Positions 50,528 through 60,678 of a stretch of DNA of 64,000 bases are shown one piece after another; positions within the stretch are counted from its first letter, which is position 1, and the number at the start of each line of letters is the position of its first letter. The position numbers and the translations under genes were made by a program. A model generated the notes under the pieces. The model made no database searches, had not been told where the DNA came from, and saw nothing but the letters and a program-made list of their open reading frames with translations. This DNA comes from Chthonomonas sp. (GTDB lineage: Bacteria > Armatimonadota > Fimbriimonadia > Fimbriimonadales > Fimbriimonadaceae): contig JAEURR010000006.1 of the NCBI GenBank assembly GCA_016788115.1, forward strand, positions 248,001 to 312,000. Direction: 5' to 3'.

Positions 50528-51421
50528 ATGGAGCGGATCTTCGCGGCGGCCGATATCGGGAGCAACACTTGCCATCTGCTGGTCGCAGGCACCGACGGCA
50601 AGACCATTCGCCGAATCGCGAACGAGAGCGATTGGCTCTCGCTTGGCGAAATCGTCAGCCGCGAACGCGTGATCCCCGCACCGCTTGCCAACCGGCTCAT
50701 TGCCACCCTTCGTCGCTACAAACGACTTGCGACCACTTCTAACGCCGAGCGACTTTACGTTTTCGCGACCGAAGCCATGCGGCTCGCGGAGAATCACGAA
50801 GAGATCATGGCCCGGCTGCGGCGGGAAGTCGGCATTGAGGTCGACCTGATCTCCGGTGAGGTCGAAGCCCGTTACAGCGTGCGCGGCGTCAGCCAAGACT
50901 GCCCGGGAGAGTTCCCCGCGCTGCTGGTCGAAGTCGGCGGAGGCAGCGCACAAGTCGCTCACTACTCCCAGGGCTCCATCCAGCACGAATTGTCACTCCC
51001 ACTGGGAAGTGGACGCCTCATCGCCGAAACGGGCCTTGAAAGCCCAGCCGCCCCGGCCCAGATTCGCTCGATGCACAACCTGATCGACCGAGAGATCGAG
51101 TTCTGTTCCTCCTTCCCTCCCGTGCGACGTGTGGTGGCTAGCGGCGGCATCGCCCGCGGGCTGATTCGGGCGCTTCACCCTGATGGTGAAAGAACCCTTA
51201 ACATAGTCGAGATAGACTACGTGGCTTGGGCGGCAGCACGACTCGATGTGGAGCAGATCATGGCGCGGTTTGGTGTGAAGTTCAAGCGCGCCTCAACCCT
51301 GCTTCCCGGTGCGAGTGTTATTCGAGCTCTGCTGCATTGCTTCCGACAACATGAACTGATGGTCAGCGAACACGGCGTTCGTGAAGGTGCCATTTTTCAG
51401 ATGTACGAAGGCAGTTTGTAA
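50528..51421 (+). CDS. ppx: Ppx/GppA family exopolyphosphatase
   Basis: 297 residues, the short form without a C-terminal HD domain. The ASKHA fold is shown by ADIGSNTCHLLVA near the start, ATEAMRLAENHEE, and the second phosphate loop EVGGGSAQVAHY. It releases phosphate from polyphosphate or hydrolyses pppGpp. The stop overlaps the ppk start by 1 nt (TAATG), which couples opposing activities on polyphosphate. A CATACT lies 9 nt before the ATG. Confidence 0.93.
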   Translation: MERIFAAADIGSNTCHLLVAGTDGKTIRRIANESDWLSLGEIVSRERVIPAPLANRLIATLRRYKRLATTSNAERLYVFATEAMRLAENHEEIMARLRREVGIEVDLISGEVEARYSVRGVSQDCPGEFPALLVEVGGGSAQVAHYSQGSIQHELSLPLGSGRLIAETGLESPAAPAQIRSMHNLIDREIEFCSSFPPVRRVVASGGIARGLIRALHPDGERTLNIVEIDYVAWAAARLDVEQIMARFGVKFKRASTLLPGASVIRALLHCFRQHELMVSEHGVREGAIFQMYEGSL

Positions 51422-53508
51422 TGGGCAGACAGAAATCCGGGCGTTCGAAAGCTCCTCTCAACGGCGAGCACTACACGAATCGCGAGCTCTCGTGGCTCCG
51501 GTTCAACGAGCGCGTGCTTGAAGAGGCGGAGAACGCTAGTAACCCACTCATCGAAAGACTTAAGTTCCTTGCGATCTTCGAATCAAACCTCGACGAGTTC
51601 TACATGGTCCGCGTCTCGGGCCTAATCGAGCAGGTCGCGGCTGGCATCTCGGAGACCTCACCCGATGGTCTCACCGCGCGCGAGCAGCTTCAAGTGATCG
51701 AGGAGATGGCGCATCCCCTGCGGCGTCGTGCGGGGATGCATTGGCAAGATGTCCTTCGGCCCCAGCTTGAGCAGAGCGGGATCACGATTCGGCGCGTGGA
51801 CGAGCTAAGCGAAGCAGACCGCGCGAGCCTCGACGCGTACTTCATGCGCGAGGTCTTTCCAGTTTGCACCCCGCTCCTTCTCCACCCGGCCCACAACGTG
51901 CCGTTCATCTCGAATCGATCGCTCAACTTGGCGGTTTTGCTGCACGATCCCGCGAGTGGAGCAAAGCTCGGCCGGGTCAAAATCCCGAGTGTCGTCCCCC
52001 GGTTTGTTCGCGTCACCAAGCGGCGCAATGAGTACGTTCTCATCGAGGACCTCATCAAAGCAAACCTGAGGCATCTGTTTTTGGGGGTCCAGATCCGCGG
52101 AGCCCACCCGTTCCGAGTGCTTCGCGACGCTGACATCGAGATTCGCGAACTTGAGGCAGCCGACCTCATCACGAGCATCGAGAAAACCATCCACATGCGA
52201 CGTTTCGGAGACCCGGTCTTGCTCCAAGTCAGCCCGACGATGCCGCGCGAGACCATTCGTACTCTCATGCGCCTGCTTGAGCTCGACCAGGAGGACGTGA
52301 TGGAATTGCCGGACATGCTCTCCCTGGACTCGCTGTGGGATCTCACCAGCGTCGACAAGCCTTCCCTCCGCTACGCACCCCACACGCCGTTCACCAGCGA
52401 TAAGTTCTCGTCGCCCCGAAACATCTTCGATGCGATCTCCGAGAAGGACGTGTTGGTCCACCACCCTTACGACAGCTTCCGGTCCGTCGAGGAGTTCGTG
52501 AGCAGCGCGGCCCAGGACCCGCTGGTTGTCGGGATCAAGCAGACGCTCTATCGAGTGGGCGAGAAATCCCCGATCGTCGATTCGCTGATGGCCGCGGCAA
52601 CTGCTGGCAAGCAGGTGGCCGTGCTCGTCGAGCTCAAAGCCCGCTTCGATGAGAGCAACAACCTAACGTGGGCACGGGCGTTGGAGCGTGCCGGAGTGCA
52701 TGTGACGTTTGGCTTCACCGAGCTCAAAACTCACGCCAAGCTATGCTCGATCGTGCGGCGTGAGCCCGGTGGGCTTATGACTTACGCGCACATCGGCACC
52801 GGCAACTACAATCCGGCCACGGCAAGGGTGTACACGGACCTCGGGCTCTTCACCTGCGATCCCGAGATCACTCAGGACATCAGTGAATTGTTTAACTTTT
52901 TGACGGGTTTCTCGAAACAACAAACCTACCGAAAGCTCCTCGTCGCCCCGATCAACCTGCGCGAAGGGATCATCGACCGGATAGAGCGGGAGACACGCCA
53001 CCACCGCCGGCACGGCGGCGGGCGCATCATCTTCAAGCAGAACGCACTCGTCGATCCGGAAGTGGTCGATAGCCTCTACGAGGCCAGCGGAGCAGGAGTC
53101 CAAGTGGACCTCATCGTTCGCGGCATCTGTTGCCTCCAACCTGGAATACCGGGAGTAAGCGAGAACATCCGGGTTTGTAGCGTTGTTGGGCGATTTCTTG
53201 AACACAGTCGCGTCTACTATTTTGGCAACCACGGCACCCCCGAGGTTTTCATCGGCAGCGCGGACCTGATGCGCCGCAACCTGGATCGCCGCGTCGAGGC
53301 TCTTGTACCCGTCGAAGATCCCCGTCTGATCCAACTTGTCCGCGAACAAGTGCTCGATCCGGTGTTCCACGACAACACGAACGCATGGGAGCTGGATTCG
53401 CAAGGTATCTACCACCGACGCAAGGCGGGCCAGGAGAAGGACCGATTCTCTAGCCAGCAATACGCGATCAACCACCCGCTAACCCAGATCCAGTTTCCGG
53501 GCGCGTGA
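51421..53508 (+). CDS. ppk: Polyphosphate kinase 1
   Basis: 695 residues. The four PPK1 domains are recognisable: N-terminal helical domain starting NRELSWLRFNERVLEEA, head domain, and two phospholipase-D-like catalytic domains with the autophosphorylated His in TELKTHAKL and the second site near YFGNHGTPEVFIGSADLM. It polymerises ATP gamma-phosphate into polyphosphate at the membrane. It is fused in an operon with ppx. Confidence 0.97.
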   Translation: MGRQKSGRSKAPLNGEHYTNRELSWLRFNERVLEEAENASNPLIERLKFLAIFESNLDEFYMVRVSGLIEQVAAGISETSPDGLTAREQLQVIEEMAHPLRRRAGMHWQDVLRPQLEQSGITIRRVDELSEADRASLDAYFMREVFPVCTPLLLHPAHNVPFISNRSLNLAVLLHDPASGAKLGRVKIPSVVPRFVRVTKRRNEYVLIEDLIKANLRHLFLGVQIRGAHPFRVLRDADIEIRELEAADLITSIEKTIHMRRFGDPVLLQVSPTMPRETIRTLMRLLELDQEDVMELPDMLSLDSLWDLTSVDKPSLRYAPHTPFTSDKFSSPRNIFDAISEKDVLVHHPYDSFRSVEEFVSSAAQDPLVVGIKQTLYRVGEKSPIVDSLMAAATAGKQVAVLVELKARFDESNNLTWARALERAGVHVTFGFTELKTHAKLCSIVRREPGGLMTYAHIGTGNYNPATARVYTDLGLFTCDPEITQDISELFNFLTGFSKQQTYRKLLVAPINLREGIIDRIERETRHHRRHGGGRIIFKQNALVDPEVVDSLYEASGAGVQVDLIVRGICCLQPGIPGVSENIRVCSVVGRFLEHSRVYYFGNHGTPEVFIGSADLMRRNLDRRVEALVPVEDPRLIQLVREQVLDPVFHDNTNAWELDSQGIYHRRKAGQEKDRFSSQQYAINHPLTQIQFPGA

Positions 53509-53517
53509 GATTCGTCG

Positions 53518-53523
53518 CATAAT
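53518..53523 (+). promoter_or_regulatory. -10-like box of trpB (leaderless type)
   Basis: CATAAT ends exactly 6 nt before the ATG at 53530, with no Shine-Dalgarno. Confidence 0.45.
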
Positions 53524-53529
53524 AAGTAC

Positions 53530-54711
53530 ATGCTCACCCCACCAGACTCCTCCGGCCGCTTTGGCGCGTATGGCGGGCGTTACGTTCCCGAAACGCTCAT
53601 TCCTGCGCTTGAAGAACTGGGCCAGGAGTTCGAGCGGGCATGGTCAGATCCAGCGTTTCGGACAGAGTTTGACCGAGCCCTGAGTGAATACGTCGGTCGG
53701 CCCACGCCTCTTACCGAAGCGCGTCGCCTCAGCGAGCTCACTGGCTACCAGGTTACGATCAAGCGCGAAGACCTGAACCACACCGGGGCGCACAAGATCA
53801 ACAATGCGCTCGGCCAGTGCCTGCTCGCTCTGCGCATGGGCAAGAAGCGGATCATCGCCGAGACCGGTGCCGGGCAACACGGCGTTGCGACCGCCACAGT
53901 CTGCGCGCTGTTTGGCCTGAAGTGCGAAGTCTACATGGGCGAGGAGGACTGCGCCCGTCAGCAGCTCAATGTCTTCCGCATGAAGCTGCTGGGCGCGCAG
54001 GTGCACCCCGTTTCGAGCGGGACGCGCACCCTGAAGGACGCCCTCAACGAAGCGATGCGGGATTGGGTCACCAATGTCGGCGACACCCACTACATCATCG
54101 GGACAGCCGCGGGTCCGCATCCCTATCCTTTCATGGTGCGTGAGTTTCAATCGGTCATCGGGACCGAAGTACGTGCCCAGTACCTCGAACGCTATGGTCG
54201 GCTACCGGATGCGGGCATTGCCTGCGTCGGTGGCGGGTCGAACGCCATCGGATTCTTTGCAGGGTTTGCCAACGACCCCGATGTCAAGCTCTATGGGATC
54301 GAAGCGGGTGGGCTGGGCCTCGCATCCGGCCAGCACGCCGCCCCCCTGAGCGTCGGTTCGCCGGGGGTGCTGCACGGATCGTTTAGCTACCTGATGCAAG
54401 ACGAGGACGGACAAGTCCTGGGAACCCACAGCGTGTCCGCAGGCCTCGACTACCCTGGCGTAGGCGCAGAACACGCCTTCTTGAAGGATTCCGGTCGCGT
54501 CGCGTACTCGGCGGTTACCGACGAGGATGCGCTCGCCGCATTTCGTAAGCTAGCGGAGTTGGAAGGGTTGATCCCGGCATTCGAATCGGCCCATGCATTC
54601 GCACCCCTGTTCGTTCCCGGATGGTTGCCCGAGGGCACCCGGGTGGTCGTCAACATGAGTGGGCGCGGCGACAAAGACATGGAGTCGGCCGCGCGGATCT
54701 TGTCGCTTTAG
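53530..54711 (+). CDS. trpB: Tryptophan synthase beta subunit
   Basis: 393 residues. [13 protein letters not shown] at the N-terminus, PLP lysine in [13 protein letters not shown] (Lys89), the GAGQHGVA indole-channel loop, and [10 protein letters not shown] near 230 are intact. It condenses indole with serine. The alpha subunit gene is not adjacent. It overlaps the convergent AraC gene by 4 nt. Confidence 0.97.
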   Translation: MLTPPDSSGRFGAYGGRYVPETLIPALEELGQEFERAWSDPAFRTEFDRALSEYVGRPTPLTEARRLSELTGYQVTIKREDLNHTGAHKINNALGQCLLALRMGKKRIIAETGAGQHGVATATVCALFGLKCEVYMGEEDCARQQLNVFRMKLLGAQVHPVSSGTRTLKDALNEAMRDWVTNVGDTHYIIGTAAGPHPYPFMVREFQSVIGTEVRAQYLERYGRLPDAGIACVGGGSNAIGFFAGFANDPDVKLYGIEAGGLGLASGQHAAPLSVGSPGVLHGSFSYLMQDEDGQVLGTHSVSAGLDYPGVGAEHAFLKDSGRVAYSAVTDEDALAAFRKLAELEGLIPAFESAHAFAPLFVPGWLPEGTRVVVNMSGRGDKDMESAARILSL

Positions 54712-55637
54712 GAAGCTGCTTCCACGAGCTCCAGGCCAAACGCCCGCATCTCACTCGGCAAGAATCCGAGGTAGTCGCGGCACGCGTCACGCAAGCCCTG
54801 CGAGGACGTAAATCCCGATTCGACAGCAATCTCATCGATCTGGGGCCCGACCGTCACCACGCGCCCAATCGCTCGCTCGGTACGGCATCGCTCCACAAAC
54901 TCGGGGAAACCGTATCCCACAAACGCCTTAAACGTACGGCTGAGGTGGAAAGGCGAATAGCCAGCGTGCGAGGCAGCCTCGCGGAGGGTCCACGGCTCTT
55001 GCGGTCGCTGCCGGACCTCGTACATGAGACCGCTGATGGCATCAGGAAACTCGCTCTTGGGATCCTGAGTCAGTTGGTAAGCCACAGCGTTTGTCATCGC
55101 CTCGCCGACCGCCAGCCCAAGTGAGCCGCTGATCTTAGGCAGATTGCGCTCTGACTTCTCGCCCGCGCTAAGTACCAAAGTGTCGAAGACGTCGCCGATG
55201 AACGAGCCGGTAGGGCATGAGGCCACGCCCACCGCTCCGTCAACGCCTGATTCGGCCGAAACCTCGGTCCACCATTTGCGCAACGACTCGGTCCCTTGGA
55301 ACGGCCAATTGTAAACAAGGTGCCGGTGCTCACCACGACCCAGCAGCGCACTGACCACAACCGGTCCTGAGGCCACCACGAGGCTCCTCGGCAGTACGAT
55401 GGTCGCTTCGGGCTCACCCGATTTGCGCACCAACATAGTGCCCGACAGATTCAGCAGAACGAAGAAGTGATCGAAGGAGATATCCGCGCTCCAACGCATC
55501 GGTTTTCGGCGCGTCGCCGACTGGAGCACAAGTGTTAGGTCGTCGCCGCGAAACACGGATCGGTGAGACATTTCGCCGTCAGTGACCGAATGGTGATAGT
55601 AAAACCTGTAGCCCGGCTCGGCGAACATCTGTCTCAT
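54708..55637 (-). CDS. AraC-family transcriptional regulator
   Basis: 309 residues. An N-terminal cupin-like ligand-binding part ([37 protein letters not shown]) is followed by two helix-turn-helix motifs in the C-terminal 100 residues ([40 protein letters not shown] and [32 protein letters not shown]). Target genes unknown. It is convergent with trpB and divergent from asd. Confidence 0.9.
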   Translation of the reverse strand: MRQMFAEPGYRFYYHHSVTDGEMSHRSVFRGDDLTLVLQSATRRKPMRWSADISFDHFFVLLNLSGTMLVRKSGEPEATIVLPRSLVVASGPVVVSALLGRGEHRHLVYNWPFQGTESLRKWWTEVSAESGVDGAVGVASCPTGSFIGDVFDTLVLSAGEKSERNLPKISGSLGLAVGEAMTNAVAYQLTQDPKSEFPDAISGLMYEVRQRPQEPWTLREAASHAGYSPFHLSRTFKAFVGYGFPEFVERCRTERAIGRVVTVGPQIDEIAVESGFTSSQGLRDACRDYLGFLPSEMRAFGLELVEAAS

Positions 55638-55705
55638 TGTATTTGTCTACCGCAGTAGCTCCCCAATCATTCGCATATCGCCAGCGAAAAGTCACCACTC
55701 TCTGG

Positions 55706-55712
55706 TACCAAT
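55706..55712 (+). promoter_or_regulatory. Weak -10-like box upstream of asd
   Basis: TACCAAT ends 6 nt before the ATG at 55719. The hexamer match is poorer than in the other leaderless-type cases. Confidence 0.35.
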
Positions 55713-55718
55713 AGGTGC

Positions 55719-56729
55719 ATGCTGTCGCCAGTTCGCGTGGCCGTGCTCGGGGCAACCGGAGCCGTTGGGAAGGAGTTTCTAAGGCTTTTCGAGTCTCGGG
55801 GGCTGCCGATAGCCGAACTCCGTCTGCTTGCCAGCGAGCGAAGCGCTGGCAAGGTCATGCAGTTTGCCGGTAAGTCGGTAACGGTCGAGGCGGTTCAGGA
55901 CTCTTCATTTGACGGCATCGACGTCGCGTTCTTTTCCGCAGGGGCAACGCGCAGCCGCGAGTTCGCCGAAGCCGCGACCTCACGCGGTGCGCTTGTCATC
56001 GATAACTCCAGCGCATTCCGGATGGATCCCAGCGTCCCGCTTGTAGTCCCCGAAGTGAACCCGGACGCGGTCCCCGCAGGCTGCAAGCTGATCTCCAACC
56101 CTAACTGCACAGCGGCGATCCTGCTTATGGCCGTCCATCCGCTTCGCAAGCTGGGCACAATCAAGCGGATCATTGTCAGCACCTACCAAAGTGCGAGCGG
56201 GGCGGGAGCAGCAGCGATGGAGGAACTCGCCGAGCAGACACGCGACGCGCTCGAAGGCAAGCCACTGACGCCTCGGATCATGCCGCACATCTACGCTTTC
56301 AACCTCTTCAGCCACAACACGGCCATCAACGCGGAGGGAGACAACGAGGAGGAGGCAAAGGTCAAAGAAGAGGTCCGAAAGATCCTCGCCTTGCCTGACC
56401 TCGCGATGAACGTCACCTGCGTTCGGGTGCCGGTCATGCGCGCGCACAGCGAATCGGTCACCGTTGAGTTCGAGGACAGCGCGCCCAGCGAAGACGCCGT
56501 GCGAGCCGCCCTCGAAGCTGCACCCGGAGTCCGCCTGGTCGATGATCGTGCCGCGAACCACTTCCCAATGCCGAGCGAAGCCTCGGGCCAGGATGATGTC
56601 CTTGTTGGACGCATCCGTCGCGACGCATCCCACCCATCCGCCGTTTCGCTGTTCATCGCGGGTGATCAGCTACTCAAAGGGGCGGCCCTGAACGCCGTGC
56701 AAATCGCCGAACACGTCCTCTCAAACTAA
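55719..56729 (+). CDS. asd: Aspartate-semialdehyde dehydrogenase
   Basis: 336 residues. The N-terminal NADP-binding motif is LGATGAVGKEF, catalytic Cys130 is in SNPNCTAA, and the active-site HIYAFNLFSHNTAIN-like segment and later RVPVMRAHSE with substrate-binding Arg/His are present. It supplies homoserine, lysine and threonine biosynthesis, including the metX/metY route in this window. Confidence 0.96.
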   Translation: MLSPVRVAVLGATGAVGKEFLRLFESRGLPIAELRLLASERSAGKVMQFAGKSVTVEAVQDSSFDGIDVAFFSAGATRSREFAEAATSRGALVIDNSSAFRMDPSVPLVVPEVNPDAVPAGCKLISNPNCTAAILLMAVHPLRKLGTIKRIIVSTYQSASGAGAAAMEELAEQTRDALEGKPLTPRIMPHIYAFNLFSHNTAINAEGDNEEEAKVKEEVRKILALPDLAMNVTCVRVPVMRAHSESVTVEFEDSAPSEDAVRAALEAAPGVRLVDDRAANHFPMPSEASGQDDVLVGRIRRDASHPSAVSLFIAGDQLLKGAALNAVQIAEHVLSN

Positions 56730-56733
56730 AACC

Positions 56734-57090
56734 ATGAACAACAACACTCGACTACACACCATCCTGCGCGTCTATGGGATTCTGAACATCCTAGGCGGGA
56801 TTATGGGGTTTGCCATGGCCAAAAGCTTTGTCTCACTCGGCATCGGCATGGCCGCTGGCGCGCTGATCCTGATCCTGGTGCGCTTGACGGCAACAAAGCC
56901 TGCGATGGCATATCGGTCTCTGGGCATGGTGGTCTTGTGCTTAGTCGGGTTCTGGGGCTACCAAGTCTCGCAACCGCACGAAAAGAGCAGCGCCATGGTG
57001 AGGGCTGTTGTCTTCTTAGCTCTCGGACTCTATGTGCTGGGGTCTCTTGCCAACGCCCACTTCGCCGCGCAGAAGAACAAGGCCGCTTAG
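56734..57090 (+). CDS. Small membrane protein, about four helices
   Basis: 118 residues. Hydrophobic segments: YGILNILGGIMGFAMA, LGIGMAAGALILILVRL, LGMVVLCLVGFWGY and AVVFLALGLYVLGSLA. The Gly-rich arrangement resembles the TMEM14/UPF0136 group, but this is tentative. It begins 4 nt after the asd stop, suggesting co-transcription, and shares its stop region with the convergent ygfZ-like gene. Confidence 0.75.
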   Translation: MNNNTRLHTILRVYGILNILGGIMGFAMAKSFVSLGIGMAAGALILILVRLTATKPAMAYRSLGMVVLCLVGFWGYQVSQPHEKSSAMVRAVVFLALGLYVLGSLANAHFAAQKNKAA

Positions 57091-58082
57091 CCCAGTCTCA
57101 GAATCGGCATCTCGACTAGCTCGGCCCCGACCGTGCCACTGGCCGATTGGACCGTAACCTCTTCACCCGAGTAGGCGACTTCGCGGCGGACGTAGCCAGC
57201 TGCAATGAATCCGAAGTCCGGACTCTCAAAGGCACTCGTGATGACCCCCGCGTCGGGGCGGCGAGCATGGGTGATCGCGTCTCCGGGGGTCACCAAAGTG
57301 TCGGTGTACATCCCCATCCACTGGCGATTGACGTGCCCACGGCTGTGCAGGCGCATGAGAACCTCTTGGCCCAGGTAGCAACCCTTCTTGTAGCTGATTG
57401 TCGCCGATTCGAACGCCGCGCCGAGTTCAGGCAGCAAGGTCTTTGAGTCGGTATCGACTCCAAATTGAGGTGAGCCGAACTCCATCGACGCCATCGCATA
57501 GGCTTCAGATGCGATCGTTGGGAATCGATCAGCGAGCTCCGCAACCAGCCGGTCGCCACCTGCGGGCACCATGACCACCCAACCGCCGCTCCCGGTTCGG
57601 TTGCTTCGCAGGACCCGCACGGGGACACCCAGAATCTCGGCAGTGACCGAATTCAATTGCGGCAGGCTCACCAAGTCCCCCAGGCGCTCGGTAGCGTTAG
57701 GGCCCTGTACGCAGATGAGCCGGTCGGGGCTGGGGACGGCGCTGACCTCTTCCAGGATCACCATCTTATCGGCTCGGCGCAGCAGAACCTCCGCTCCGGC
57801 CGGGTCAGTGATGACTACCAGCTCGTCATCCATGGCCCAAAGGCTCCCGATCGCTTCCAGTTGCCCTGTCGCCGAGCAAAGGCAGAACTGCAAGAATGCG
57901 CCCGGCGCAAAGTAACGCAAATCGTTCGTGATTTGCCCCTGCAACCATCCGTTTCGATCCCCGCCAGTCAAGATCACAGCCTGACGCTGAGTGAGTTCCA
58001 GGATGCCGCAGTCGTCACGAATCAGCCGGTAGCTGTCGTGGACGGAGAGCGGTTGCGCAAGAGAAGGTAGAGTTTCACTCAT
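57087..58082 (-). CDS. YgfZ/GcvT-domain folate-binding protein
   Basis: 331 residues from ATG 58082. The family signature KGCYLGQEVLMRLHSRG is present, along with the N-terminal GcvT-like fold containing GGDRNGWLQGQITNDL. YgfZ binds folate and supports iron-sulfur cluster enzymes. The first 21 in-frame residues of the longer reading frame are upstream of a typical start and are left out. Confidence 0.9.
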   Translation of the reverse strand: MSETLPSLAQPLSVHDSYRLIRDDCGILELTQRQAVILTGGDRNGWLQGQITNDLRYFAPGAFLQFCLCSATGQLEAIGSLWAMDDELVVITDPAGAEVLLRRADKMVILEEVSAVPSPDRLICVQGPNATERLGDLVSLPQLNSVTAEILGVPVRVLRSNRTGSGGWVVMVPAGGDRLVAELADRFPTIASEAYAMASMEFGSPQFGVDTDSKTLLPELGAAFESATISYKKGCYLGQEVLMRLHSRGHVNRQWMGMYTDTLVTPGDAITHARRPDAGVITSAFESPDFGFIAAGYVRREVAYSGEEVTVQSASGTVGAELVEMPILRLG

Positions 58083-58178
58083 ACGAATTGGCTCGCTGGG
58101 GGGTCGGACACAGCAAAGCGCCCGCCACTGTGACGGCACTGTCACAACGTTCTACGAATTTTATCCCGTTTACACTCC

Positions 58179-58991
58179 ATGCGCTTGGACAGAAAAGGAC
58201 TTTTGGTCGGCTTTGTGCTCATTACCGGCAGCTCCGTGCTCCACCGATTTGAGCGTGCCGCTGCCGATGACATCCGCGCAAGCCTTGCTTCGGCACCCAG
58301 GAAGATCACCGTTCGTGCGGTGCCAGACGGTCCCGTCAACGGTCTCGCGGGGATGTTCAAGAGCGTTGAAATCCGTGCGTCTGGATTCTCTACGCCGGGT
58401 TTGCCCATGTTCACTGAGCCGGATCGGAGCCAGAAGGGCCAAGTGCAGATGCTCCGCATCGCGCTCAAGGACTTCATGCTCGGCAAACTCCGCGTGGAGT
58501 CTCTCACAGCCGAGATCCCCGATTGCCGATTCGACCTGGCGCTGGCTCTCTCCCAGCGCAAGTTTCGATTGAGCCGTAGCGGGGCCGGTGTTGGTAGCGT
58601 AATCGTTCGCCAGGAGGACATCCAGAGTTTCATCCTCGCCAAGTTCCGCGAGATCAAATCCTGCGTGGTTACGATCCAATATGGCAAGGTGCGAGTCAAT
58701 GGCAGCGGCGATTTTCTGCTCGCGAAGGCCGATTTCGAGGTCCTCGCCCGAGTCGAGTCGCCCGATGGGAACGCCCTGATGCTCGTCGATGAGAAGATCT
58801 GGCTCAACGGCAGGCGTGCCGACGCTTCCAGTCGCAAAGCACTCTTGAAAACCCTCAACCCCGTGCTCGACTTGCGGAAGGACCTGGGGTTGTACGACGC
58901 GATGAAGGTGGACAAAATCGTCCTCACCCAAGGCACCCTCACCGCCAGCGGCGTCACCAAGATCCCCGACTTGCCCATGCCCCAAAAGTAG
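58179..58991 (+). CDS. DUF2993 (LmeA-like) exported protein
   Basis: 270 residues. A hydrophobic N-terminus (GLLVGFVLITGSSVLH) could be a signal anchor. The rest matches the DUF2993 pattern: VPDGPVNGLAGMFKSVEIRASGF, LRVESLTAEIPDCRFDL, KVRVNGSGDFLLAKADFEVLARV and the closing GLYDAMKVDKIVLTQGTLTASG. Actinobacterial LmeA acts in cell-envelope mannan synthesis; the function here is unknown. Confidence 0.75.
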   Translation: MRLDRKGLLVGFVLITGSSVLHRFERAAADDIRASLASAPRKITVRAVPDGPVNGLAGMFKSVEIRASGFSTPGLPMFTEPDRSQKGQVQMLRIALKDFMLGKLRVESLTAEIPDCRFDLALALSQRKFRLSRSGAGVGSVIVRQEDIQSFILAKFREIKSCVVTIQYGKVRVNGSGDFLLAKADFEVLARVESPDGNALMLVDEKIWLNGRRADASSRKALLKTLNPVLDLRKDLGLYDAMKVDKIVLTQGTLTASGVTKIPDLPMPQK

Positions 58992-58993
58992 GC

Positions 58994-59030
58994 TGGGCGG
59001 GCCTCCTAAAGAAGGTCCGCCCAACTTCTT
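58994..59030. terminator. Terminator between DUF2993 and lpdA
   Basis: 11-bp stem with one wobble, TGGGCGGGCCT / AGGTCCGCCCA (58994-59004, 59013-59023), followed by ACTTCTT on the plus strand. It separates two convergent genes. Confidence 0.7.
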
Positions 59031-59046
59031 CGCGCACTCGGAGCGC

Positions 59047-60468
59047 TTACTTGTGAATCGCGTGACCCATGGCGTCTTCCCACGCTTCCAGAAACGCTTC
59101 GGCAAGCGTCGGGTGGGCGTGGATCGTCTCTGCCATCGATTCGAGGGTCGCTTCGTGCTTGATCGCGGTGGTTGCCGTGGCGATCATGTCGGTCACGTGC
59201 GGTCCAATCATGTGTACGCCGAGGATCTCACCGTACTTGCGCTCCGCGACGACCTTCACAAACCCGTCCTGCTCGGCGATGGCCATCGCCTTGCCAAGCG
59301 GTCGGAAGTTAAACTTACCCACGGTGATGTTCTCGGCACCGTACTTGGTCTTGGCCTCGCTCTCGGTCATACCGACGGACGAAACCTCCGGCACGGTGTA
59401 CACACAGTTCGGGACCGCCTTGTAATCGAACATCTTGTTCTGACCGCGAACTATGTTTGTCACTGCACAGATGGCTTCCGCACTCGCGACGTGGGCGAGT
59501 TGGATGCGTCCGGTCACGTCGCCAATCGCGTAGATGCTCGGCGCATGGGTCTGGAAAGTGTCGTCCTTGAGCTCGACCCCGCGCTTGTGGAGTTTTACGC
59601 CGACCTTGTCCAGGTTCATCCCCTCGGTGTTCGCCTTGCGACCCACGCCTAGGAGCACCACCTCGACATCGATCTCGCTCGTTTCCGTGCCCTTCTTGAC
59701 CGTGCAGCGCCAACCCGACTTGGTGCGAGAACACTTCTCCAAGGTCGCGCCCGTATGAATCTTGACTCCCTGGCGACCGAGCTGCTTGCCCAGTTCCACC
59801 CCGAGTTCCTCATCCATCATCGGGATCAGCGACGGCATCATCTCGCAAAGGTGAACTTCTGAGCCCAGACCGTTGAAGACGTAGCTGAACTCGACGCCGA
59901 CAGCCCCGCCCCCGAGAACGAGCATGCTCTTCGGGACCTTGGGAGCGGTCACAGCGTCGTCACTCGTCCAAACTCCTTCCTCTCGGCCGCCTTCGAGCCC
60001 GGGGATGTTGAGCTTGATGACGCTGCTGCCCATGGCAAGCAGGAAGTTCTTCGCGCGCAGGGTTTGCTTCTTGCCGTCCTTCTCGACTTCGATCGTATGA
60101 GCGTCGACAAAGCTGGCGAACCCTTCCACGTGCTGGATGCCGTTCTTCTTGAAGAGCATTCCCACCCCGCCGCGCAGGGTCGTGACAATCTTGTTTCGGC
60201 GCGTGCTGAACTTCTCGAAGTCTAGGCTCACGTCACCGTTGACTACGACTCCCAGTGCCTCCGCATGCTTCACGTGCTGAAGTCGCTCCACGCTCGCGAT
60301 CATCGCCTTGCTGGGGATACATCCCCAGTTCAAGCAAGTTCCACCGAGATACTCCTTCTCGACGCAAATCACCTTTGCGCCTAGCTGGGCCGCGCGGATC
60401 GCGCCGACATAGCCCCCGGGTCCCGCTCCAATCACGATTACGTCTGCATCAAAGTTTTGTTGTGCCAT
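59047..60468 (-). CDS. lpdA: Dihydrolipoyl dehydrogenase
   Basis: 473 residues from ATG 60468. FAD motif VIGAGPGGYVGA, redox disulfide Cys45/Cys50 in GGTCLNWGCIPSK, NAD motif LVLGGGAVGVEFSY, and the C-terminal His-Glu in HAHPTLAEAF. It oxidises lipoyl groups of 2-oxoacid dehydrogenases or the glycine cleavage system. An in-frame upstream extension of about 40 residues with an amphipathic helix also lacks stops; whether it is translated is unclear. Confidence 0.95.
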   Translation of the reverse strand: MAQQNFDADVIVIGAGPGGYVGAIRAAQLGAKVICVEKEYLGGTCLNWGCIPSKAMIASVERLQHVKHAEALGVVVNGDVSLDFEKFSTRRNKIVTTLRGGVGMLFKKNGIQHVEGFASFVDAHTIEVEKDGKKQTLRAKNFLLAMGSSVIKLNIPGLEGGREEGVWTSDDAVTAPKVPKSMLVLGGGAVGVEFSYVFNGLGSEVHLCEMMPSLIPMMDEELGVELGKQLGRQGVKIHTGATLEKCSRTKSGWRCTVKKGTETSEIDVEVVLLGVGRKANTEGMNLDKVGVKLHKRGVELKDDTFQTHAPSIYAIGDVTGRIQLAHVASAEAICAVTNIVRGQNKMFDYKAVPNCVYTVPEVSSVGMTESEAKTKYGAENITVGKFNFRPLGKAMAIAEQDGFVKVVAERKYGEILGVHMIGPHVTDMIATATTAIKHEATLESMAETIHAHPTLAEAFLEAWEDAMGHAIHK

Positions 60469-60666
60469 CGGATATTCCAGTTCTTGTACGTCCGCCAGAC
60501 TCGAAATCTCGCGAATGAGCGACTCGATTCCACGCGGCAACGTCACCGCCGGCCCGTTTACGGGGCGTGGTTTGGAGGCGTTCTTTGGGTTCATAGGCGC
60601 TCGCCGGTGCCCTTGCATCGGCGCAAACATTGTACCAGCGGTGTTACGAGGGTGCTCCTCAGTGGC

Positions 60667-60672
60667 TATACT
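60667..60672 (+). promoter_or_regulatory. -10 box of DUF899 gene (leaderless type)
   Basis: TATACT ends exactly 6 nt before the ATG at 60679. A TTACGA 17 nt further upstream may be a weak -35. Confidence 0.55.
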
Positions 60673-60678
60673 GCGCCC

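Noticed and set aside
60457-60678. Upstream extension of the DUF899 frame
   Set aside because: It covers the lpdA start region on the other strand, and the DUF899 family begins near MNEKL; a TATACT box fits the later start.
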